A stretch of DNA of 64,000 nucleotides. Origin: Xylona heveae TC161. Lineage: Eukaryota > Ascomycota > Xylonomycetes > Xylonales > Xylonaceae. The first letter of the stretch is position 1; each line of letters opens with the position of its first letter. Under the pieces are notes generated by a model, which was not told the origin of the DNA, searched no databases, and saw only the letters and a list, made by a program, of their open reading frames with translations. Of the stretch, positions 56,271-64,000 are shown piece after piece. The stretch spans positions 186,001-250,000 of the forward strand of contig NW_017264197.1 of the NCBI RefSeq assembly GCF_001619985.1, read 5' to 3'. The translations under genes were made by a program, and so were the position numbers.

Positions 56271-59200
56271 TCATACACCGCCGTCGGCGAGACGAAGTCG
56301 CTCTTTTGTCGTCTTGGCCTTTTTCGACGGTCCCTTTGGTTTCAAGGACGGTTTGCGACCACGAGTTGGAGCCTCGACGGGCGTAGCTGCGCCAGACGGT
56401 TTATTACTGCCGTCATCGAAGTGTCCTTCGCCTGTAGTAGTCAAATGCATTAGCCATGTCATGTCTTGAAGGATCAAAAGCCACAAGGGGATAGCGGAAA
56501 TTCCTGTCCCTATATTTGAACGATATGATTGTGAACATACCCTCATGATACATGTCATCCAACGTGATATCAGCTTTTCGCTTCTTCGGAGCACGTTTGC
56601 GGCCGGCCGGTTCGCGTGCTTCCGCAGCTGCGAGCTCGGCTTCCTTGCGCTCAATCTCGGCCGCTTGGTCGTCGTCGGCAAGCCACAGTGCAATGTCCTT
56701 GGTCCGGTTCTCGCGCGACCGAGTGTTGAAATCGACTCCCGCTCCAGTTCCGCCAGAAATGACCACGCGTTGGACTTCTTCCTTTTGTAATGCCCGCTTA
56801 CGGATCCGTTCTTCAATCGTACCACGAGTGATAAGACGGTATACCGTCACCTGCTTGGTCTGACCCAGACGATGGGCCCGGTCCATGGCTTGGCTGTCAA
56901 TCGTCGGGTTCCAGTCTGAGTCGTAGAAGATGACCGTGTCGGCAGAGGTCAAGTTGATACCGAGACCTCCTGCACGAGTCGACAGCAAGAAGATGAAGAT
57001 TTCAGGTCGAGTCTGGAAATCTGCTACCGTGTCTCGTCGGTCCTCCAGCTTGGTCGATCCGTCCAATCTGAGGTACTTGTAGTTGCGGTAGGTCAGGTAT
57101 TCTTCCATGAGATCAATCATGCGTGTCATCTGGAAGTACAGTAGCACACGATGGCCGCCTTCTTTGAGTTGTACCAGTAACTGGTCAAGCTTAGCTAGCT
57201 TGCCAGAATCGGTCACGAATCGTCTCATGGACGGAACCTGAATGTCCGTAAATCGTGTCTTCTCTGAAATGGGCGGCGGGAGCATCTTTCTGGCCGGGAA
57301 GAATGCCGGGTTAACCTTGGCTTCCAGCAGTGCCTCCTCTTCGCGCTCAGAGGGCCCGAATAGAGTCTTGCGCATCGGCACATTGAACATGACTCTCTGC
57401 TTCTCCAACTCAGCGCCTTGGCTTGAACACACGACCTCGATAGGTGGCGCAGAGGCACCCGGTCGAGCACACTGTTCCGCCCGACCAAGTCCCGAGTCTT
57501 TGTACAGATTGGCTGACACGTTGCAAAGATCCCGCATGTAGCCTTCACTGGCCACTTCTGCCAGTGGCGCCCGTCGATTGCGACCAACAATGTTGAAAAG
57601 CGCATGCGCTGGTGTGAACTGAGCATTCTCTTGATCTTCCTCATCGTACACGACATTCAGCCGGCCAAGGTCTCTTGTTTTTTCGTAGGCGCGAGCTGCA
57701 CGAGCAAAAATGTCCTGGTGGGATGCGTCGTAAACCTCGCCAGCAGACACGTCGGCGAACCGCAGCCAAGAAAAGGCACCTGATTCTTGCGAACTCTGCT
57801 TGATGTTCTCCGGCGTGAAAATATTCATGAGCTCATTCAGGTATTTGCCACGGAAGCCCACAGCAGCATTTTCTGGACCAGGGAGATCCAGGCGTCCGCC
57901 ATGGGTGTAAAATAAACGTGGCAGGGGAAGCTCTATCAAATTTCGTGTCGAATAACCGACATTGACGTTCTGGCCTTCTCGAAGGAAAGATGCAGTCTCT
58001 GCAAAGTATGCCAGTGACAGTGGCGACGTCGTCTCAGCCCGTTCAAAAAGATCAGGATGATTACAGACCTTACGGAACTGCATGACCAAGTTCATCAACG
58101 TAGCCGTATCTTGTTCATCTCCAACTGCAGCCTTCTCAATCAGATCCATAATACTGATGCGATTGCGAAGATTTGTATAATAAGCACGCTGTCTGTATGT
58201 GAGATCGCAAAATACATCCTCTTCAATCTTGTCGCCAAGCTCCTTTTGCACATGTTTCTTGATACGACGAAGCATGAATGGCTTCAAGATCATATGGAGA
58301 CGCTTGAGTTGATCCTCATTCAGTTTCGTATTACTCTGAGCGTGACTCTCAATGTCCTTTGAGAACCAGTCGCTGAATTCATCATGGGAATCGAACAGAC
58401 TGGGCATGATAAAATGCAGCAGAGCCCACAGCTCTTGCATATTGTTTTGAATTGGTGTACCAGTGAGCAAAAGACGGTTTCGACAATGGAAGCCCAGGAG
58501 ACTCTTCCATCGAGAGCTTTGCGACGACTTGATGGCCTGTGCCTCGTCCAGAATCATGTACTGCCATCGGATCTTCTGGAAGTATTGCGCATCCTGAACG
58601 ACCAGCTGATAGGAGGTAACAAGGACATGGAAAGAAGATTCTTTGTTATACGTGATATGTTTGCGGTCCCAGAACTTTCGCAGCACCTTTCGGTCCTTGG
58701 CATTACCCCAGTACGGTAAAACCTTGAGATCGGGCACGAATTTGGTAATTTCCTGCTGCCAATTATGCAGGGTAGAGGCCGGGGCAATGACCAAGAAAGG
58801 ACCCCAGATGTTATGGACTTCGGCCAGGTATCCCATGACTGAAATCGACTGCACAGTCTTACCGAGACCCATTTCGTCGGCCAGAATACCATTGATGCCT
58901 TGCTCGTAGAGATTGACGAGCCAATTGAGACCCTTGAGCTGGTATTCCTTGAGTTGCGCCGTCAACATCTTTGGCTGAGCTACGTCCATGGCAACCAAAC
59001 TGGTCGGGTTCTGAAAGTTCATTTCGCCATCCTCGTCGGGCTCCTCCTCCTCCTCCAGTTGGTTGTTGAAGGCCCGCGCACGGTCTTGTGCCTCCTTGAC
59101 GGCATTCTGCGCATTTGCCATGGCCGCCTGCTGCAATGCGGACTCGTCTTCGGCATCAAAGTCGAGATCCTCAAAGTTGGTAACTTTGGTGCCCGGTTTC

Positions 59201-61686
59201 GCCACACTTGGGGGAAGATTGACGGTGTGGGCATCCGGCTTTCCGGGTGCGACAGTCTGCCCAGACACCTCAACACCCACTGTATCGGTGGAACGCTCGA
59301 CCTCATCCGTTTTGATCTTCCGACCGATGAAATGCGAGTACAGCTCCGTCTGAGAGATGAGGAAATTGAGCTTTCTGCGCTGCCGGGCCGCTTCACGATC
59401 TGCTTCGGCCTTCTTTGCATTCTCCAGCTCTTGTCGCTCGGCCACACGACGCAGATCGCGCTCCTCTCGTTCGTTACGCTTCCAAAAGGACATCATCTCA
59501 CGCATACTCCTCTTCGCGCGGGCCTGTACATCCTTCATGCTCTTGTTTGTACGGAGCTGCCATCTTCGCGCTTCCTTGGATGCCAATTGAGCAGTCTTGC
59601 GCAAGTTGTTGTTTCTAGTACTCGACGAATTGTCTTTGATACGCCAGACGCGAGGGATATCCTTTCGAGCAATATCGCGCCAAATTTGATCGTAGATTTG
59701 GTTGTATCCCTTGGACACATATGGAACAAAAGGAGAGGGAGATGCATCCTTAGTTTCCTTGGGTTCGTTCTTGAGCGTCTCTCGTTTCACTTCTTCCTTG
59801 GGAGCAATGCTAATCGGCTCATTGTTCTCCATGGCGGCGTGCGCCGCCTCGGCAGCGTCTTTCTCGGCCTGTTTCTGCTCCTTGGATTTCCGTGGACGAG
59901 CGCCGCCACGGCCTCTCTTTTTGGGAGGTTGTTCAGCCGCCTTCTCCGCTTCATCGCCCATTTGAAATGATCCCATCGTGCCGCCTTCAAGATTAGGCGC
60001 CAAGGGAGTGACCTCCCGAATCTCCTTGACATCCTCAACACCCTGCAGAATCCTCTTGGTCTGCCGGGCCTTGCGCTCCGCCCTCTCAGCTTCCTTGCGA
60101 TACTTTTGGCGCTCGGCCTCGTCGGCGGCACGTTGAGCCTTTTCAATGGCCTCGTTGCGTTTCTGGTATTCAAGTTGCACCGTCTTCTCGCGCCGCCGCT
60201 TGCGCTGCATGTCCTTCTTTCGTTCCTTTTCGTCAAAAATTTCCTGCCGCTGCACCTCTGCAAGAGCATCAGCCTCTTGGGACGCCTTGTACCGGGTTTT
60301 GCCAGATTCAGCCTGGTAAGTCAACTGATCCGAGTATCGGTGCACCACGGCGGTTCTCCGACGCTGCCAGAGGTTAGTGATCTATTCCATTCAATCGACA
60401 TTTTAAAGTAGACATACCTTGCGTCGAGAACATTCAGTGTCTGCGACTTGGCGCATCCGCTTCGCACTCTGCTTGCGGTATGCCTTCTTCTGCTGTTCGA
60501 ATTCAGGTGCTTCAATGTCACTCATCTCCTTTGCCTCAATCTCTGCCAATGCCGTGGCAACGTCATTTTCCTTGTCCGAGGTGGATGAACGGCCATGACT
60601 TTGCTTCGAAGCAGGCGCCGAACGGCTCGATTCGTCGTGACCGTTCAGCTTTACTTTCGGGCCACGAGTAATGGGTGCCGAGGACGTAATTGACTCTCGA
60701 CGGGTCTCGATCCGCGGAGCTGGCTCGTCGGCGGCGGGCGGCGGAGGCGCAGCAGCAGCAGATCTTGACGAGCGTCGTGGTTCTCGAACGGTAACTGCAG
60801 GCGCTGGTGCGGCCGGTGGCGCGGGTGGCGCGGTTGGTGGCGGGGCAGGCTTCGATGGAGTTGCATCGGCATTTGAATTGGAAAGGATGCTTGAGAATGA
60901 CATTGGGTCGGCCGGACGACTTGGTTTCGGCTGATAACGAGAGTGTTAGATTACGTCGTTTGCAGGGTTTCCCCTTGGCATCTCATTTTTGAATTAGCAC
61001 TTACCTCTGGAGCTCGAGGCTGCTCGACTGGAGGTACACTCTTCACAGTTGAGGTTCCGTTGTAATCAGAAAAGCCAACGGGAGATTCTACCACACCACG
61101 AGTCGGTGAGCGTGCGACAGGATCCAGGCGAGGCGGAGGATGTGCGTGGGTAGTGGCGGGGGCTGGCGATGATTGCGCATAAGGCGTCGTGGTGGACGAG
61201 GGTATAGAGGCACTGTAGGCAGCAGGCTCCGCTGGAGTTTCGGGGTAATTGAAAGGTTCTCGGCTCTATCAGAGGAAAAGGCGAGTGAGGTTAGCAAAAA
61301 GATGAATAGTTCCAATGTATGATCAATACTTGACGCTAACGTACCTGAGCAGGTGATTGCTTCGTATAAGAAGAACGAGCCCAAGTCCTGTCACCTCCAT
61401 CCGAGGTCGGATCATAGTAAACTGAGGTTGAGGATGGCATATTCCGGGGCGGATAACCGTTCATGGAAGCCAAACCATTTGTCGCTGGCGTGGGCGAGGC
61501 GACACCCGGGCTCTGGCGAATCGACGGCGGGAGCGGTAAAGCAGCCGGTGTAGGCGGATGATTATGTCGATCATTGTAAGATGCAGCACGCGCTTGAGAG
61601 CCTCCCGAAGGGGAGTAGGAAGGAAAGTGAGCGCGGGTGGGCGAATGGGCGGCATAAGGCGAATGAGGATGACTTGGTCCGGTCAT
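56271..61686 (-). CDS. ino80: INO80 chromatin-remodelling ATPase
   Basis: Catalytic Snf2-type subunit that slides nucleosomes and exchanges H2A.Z at promoters, forks and breaks. Five exons, 1699 residues: 61686-61345, 61265-61005, 60930-60418, 60363-56541, 56431-56271. A Pro/Ser-rich N-terminus gives way to charged coiled coil and the DBINO region (about 620-720, [36 protein letters not shown]). The ATPase first lobe has [11 protein letters not shown] near 860 and [10 protein letters not shown] near 975; the INO80-specific long insert follows [11 protein letters not shown]; the second lobe has [32 protein letters not shown] and DRAHRLGQ. The final exon gives a Lys-rich tail. The start [11 protein letters not shown] is preferred; an in-frame ATG at 61755 would add 23 residues. 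A 356-residue opposite-strand frame is a shadow. Confidence 0.95.
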
Positions 61687-64000
61687 CTTCCCTCGTCGCA
61701 GCCGTTCGTCCTCGTCTTCCTGCTGAAGACGGTGCAGATTGCCGTTGTGGTACATAGTGAGACGGAATATCTGAAGGCGATGCCGCGAGTTAAAGCGACC
61801 CACAAAGCTCGCGATGAGCTGCGGCCATTAGATGAAAGAAAGAGATAGAGCAGCTCTTGCAGATGATCCGAGCCACGGAAGATTGGGAGCGTCAAGCGGC
61901 GAAGCTTGCTGCGCACAGTGACTAGAGACTTGTCCAATCGATCGGAGCAGTTTGAAGCTTCTACAGACGTAGTCGAGGAGAAGCTCAACAAAAGGCCTTT
62001 TCCCCCGTCGCCGGTCGCGAGCCACGAGAGGAATTTCGGCGAAGGAGCGAATAAAGTATTGTAGAGTTAAGACCGCCTTCGATCACGCGCAATTTATCTG
62101 GTTGGAAGGTGAATGTGACCCAGGATGATGAGCGGTGACGATGATCGTCGCTGGGTCAAAGTTACGGACGGAAACGGGATACCGACGTGGTGAGTAGGGC
62201 CTCTTCGCTGTCGTCGATAACGGTGGTGATGAGGGTGATGGTTGTGGTGATGGCGAAGGTGGAGAGATGTAGAGAGGATGAGGAGGGACAAGCTGAGGTG
62301 TCCAAGGATGATGAATGGGGCAAAGGGGTAGAGAAAATGGATGGGAGCGTTGACTAGTGGAGGAAGAGGAGGAGAATGGTTGACCGTGGTGAGGAAGGGA
62401 GCGGAAAGACGAGCAACCCAATGTGGCCGTTTGGTGCGGGCGGCATCTCGGTCGTCAAGTCAAAGAGTTTCGCTGGATGGGGACATTTTTGGTGGAATTG
62501 ACCGTTTTAGCTCACCTTCCTTCTTTTTTTCCCCCCTCCCCACATAATAATGATACAAAAGTCTGTGCCAAGCGTACGCCTAGAGAATGAACAAAATAAA
62601 TATTAATGACATGCGTATCTACTACAACTCATCCAACAGTACTACTATTATCGTAGAAGAATTATCATCGTCATCATCGTCATTGCCATCATCGCCATCA
62701 CCATCAGCACACTCAAACAGCGATAGTGTGTTCTCTCTCTTTTTGCCGTCTGCAGAGTACATCCAGCTAGCTTGGGGGCGACAAACATGTCATCGGGATT
62801 GGGAGGATTTTCAATTGCCAAGGCAGAAAAGAAAAGGGCCCCCCTGGACCATTCAATGATCGACAACAAAAAGAGTGAGAGAGACACACGAGGCAGAGAT
62901 ATACATGAGAGACTTTATTGTCCACTCTTTGTCTCGCTTGGTCGGCAAATGAATTCCATAAGCTGATCAGAGTCAAAATTCATCATTTACACGATAAGTT
63001 CTCTCTTGTCTCCGTCTCGCTACCGTGTCAGACGTTACTGCGAGTACCGTCGCTGTACGTACTAAGCGTGGTTATTATATCACCTGCAGTCGCGTTCTGA
63101 CGCGCTGACGCGGGCGCAAATAAGTGTTCGGGGAGAAAGAGGAAAGGAGGGCCTAGATCCGATCTGGCGGATCTATGACAGGCACCTGGGACCTCGGGGA
63201 TAGCATCGTTGCTTTTGTGTCGTGATGTGGAATTTTGGATATCGGGGGGTTGGATGGGATTTTGATTGCGCAGAGGAGAAGAAGAGGTTACCTTAGATAC
63301 ACTCGTTCTCATTCCACACCGTTGCTCTTGACTTTTCCTTCTTGTCTCTCTCTTCCCTTTCCCTTCCCCCCCCCCCCCCCCGTCTCTTCCGATCGCATTG
63401 TGTCTTTGGGTCCTCTTTTTCGCTCGTTTGTTTCCCCAGAAAGGGAATCGCATGGTCCCCCCAGACCCTTTTAGCCGCATAAGCGAGCGAGGGAGAGGCG
63501 CCAATCCCAGCAAGGGCGAGACTCTTGGAAGCAGGTACAAAACTGGCCCCATCACAACACACATACCTAAGGTAGTGTTCAAAGCGGTCGACAGTGACAT
63601 AGCTCGTTACTATACTTCCACAAGGAACAGCGATGCTCGATATTCGAGTAAAAAAGAGTGTTCATTGTGCCATCTATCAAAGGAGCCCTAGGATGGGGCC
63701 AGTGCAGGTCAATGCACACAGAATATTAAAAGAAAAAGTAACGGGAGTCGCAGAGGTGACACTGTAGAAGAACAAGGGCTGGATGATCATACCAATACAC
63801 ACAATCAGCAAATGCAGACAGTATAATACATACAGATACCGGACGCCGTCCCATGTTGTCCGAGACCAGCCCGACTAAAATGTAAATCAATCATGGTATC
63901 ATGTCTTTCCCCCCCTCAAAACCGTCTAACGTATACAATGCATTGAGTTTGCCGTCTCCCCCTAGTGTTGGTTGTTATTATTGTTTCCTCCTCCACGGCC
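61687..64000. other. Upstream region of INO80, to window edge
   Basis: About 2.3 kb with no supported gene. The part 61687-62520 probably includes the INO80 leader and promoter. A GTC/ATC-rich stretch lies at 62660-62705 and a run of 16 C at 63366-63381. Frames seen (for example 63028-63600 minus) are unrelated to any family I know. The last 100 bases are a CT-rich edge that might belong to a gene outside the window. Confidence 0.45.

Noticed and set aside
58900-59970. 356-residue plus-strand frame in INO80
   Set aside because: Antisense to the conserved DBINO and ATPase start; Leu/Arg-rich shadow.
63028-63600. 190-residue minus-strand frame near the window edge
   Set aside because: It reads through a homopolymer C run and low-complexity sequence; no start context or family.

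Overview
The window is nuclear DNA from a filamentous ascomycete (Pezizomycotina), most likely a Sordariomycete. The evidence is short 50-110 nt introns with GTAAGT/GTATGT donors and CTAAC-type branch sites, CT-rich leaders, and a gene set that is typically ascomycete: a Ran1/Ksp1-type kinase, Ste11 MAPKKK with SAM and Ras-binding domains, Vps18, INO80, a DUF1770/Atg43-type protein and 5-aminolevulinate synthase with fungal heme-regulatory motifs. I recognise no tRNA, CRISPR or intact mobile element. The genus cannot be fixed from the sequence alone.

Layout, left to right: a 2.9 kb CT-rich leader or promoter and a Ran1/Ksp1-like kinase (+); an unexplained 1.8 kb spacer; adenosine kinase (+, eight exons); an SLP1-type SUN-domain ER protein (-); a ubiquitin-specific protease ending in a CaaX box (-); mitochondrial ribosomal protein uL5m (+); the Ste11 MAPKKK (-); Vps18 (+); an Est1/SMG7-type protein (-); a ZNF511-like zinc finger protein (+). 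From about 35.5 to 39.7 kb lies a gene-poor zone with minus-strand open-frame remnants and a clear 18S rRNA gene fragment. Then come an acidic Cys-rich zinc-binding protein (-), an SRPK-like kinase (-), a BAR-domain protein with a polyproline tail (-), ribosomal protein uL2 (-), a DDT/WHIM-type chromatin factor (+), a DUF1770 membrane protein (-), 5-aminolevulinate synthase (+), and the INO80 ATPase (-), followed by 2.3 kb of non-coding sequence.

The genes are ordinary housekeeping and regulatory loci without an operon or biosynthetic cluster. Themes recur by chance or by loose neighbourhood: chromatin remodelling (DDT/WHIM protein, INO80), mitochondria (uL5m, DUF1770/Atg43, ALA synthase), signalling kinases (Ran1-like, Ste11, SRPK-like) and endomembranes (Vps18, BAR protein, SUN protein). 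Several pairs are divergent with short shared promoters: USP/uL5m, Est1/ZNF511 and DUF1770/ALAS.

Exon boundaries were worked out by hand from splice signals, reading-frame continuity and family resemblance; all totals are multiples of three. The most notable points are the polybasic CaaX tail on a deubiquitinase, the SRPK-like kinase with a presequence-like N-terminus and an upstream frame whose stop overlaps its start codon, a 16-nt microexon and a GC-AG intron in adenosine kinase, and the decayed zone carrying an rDNA fragment.
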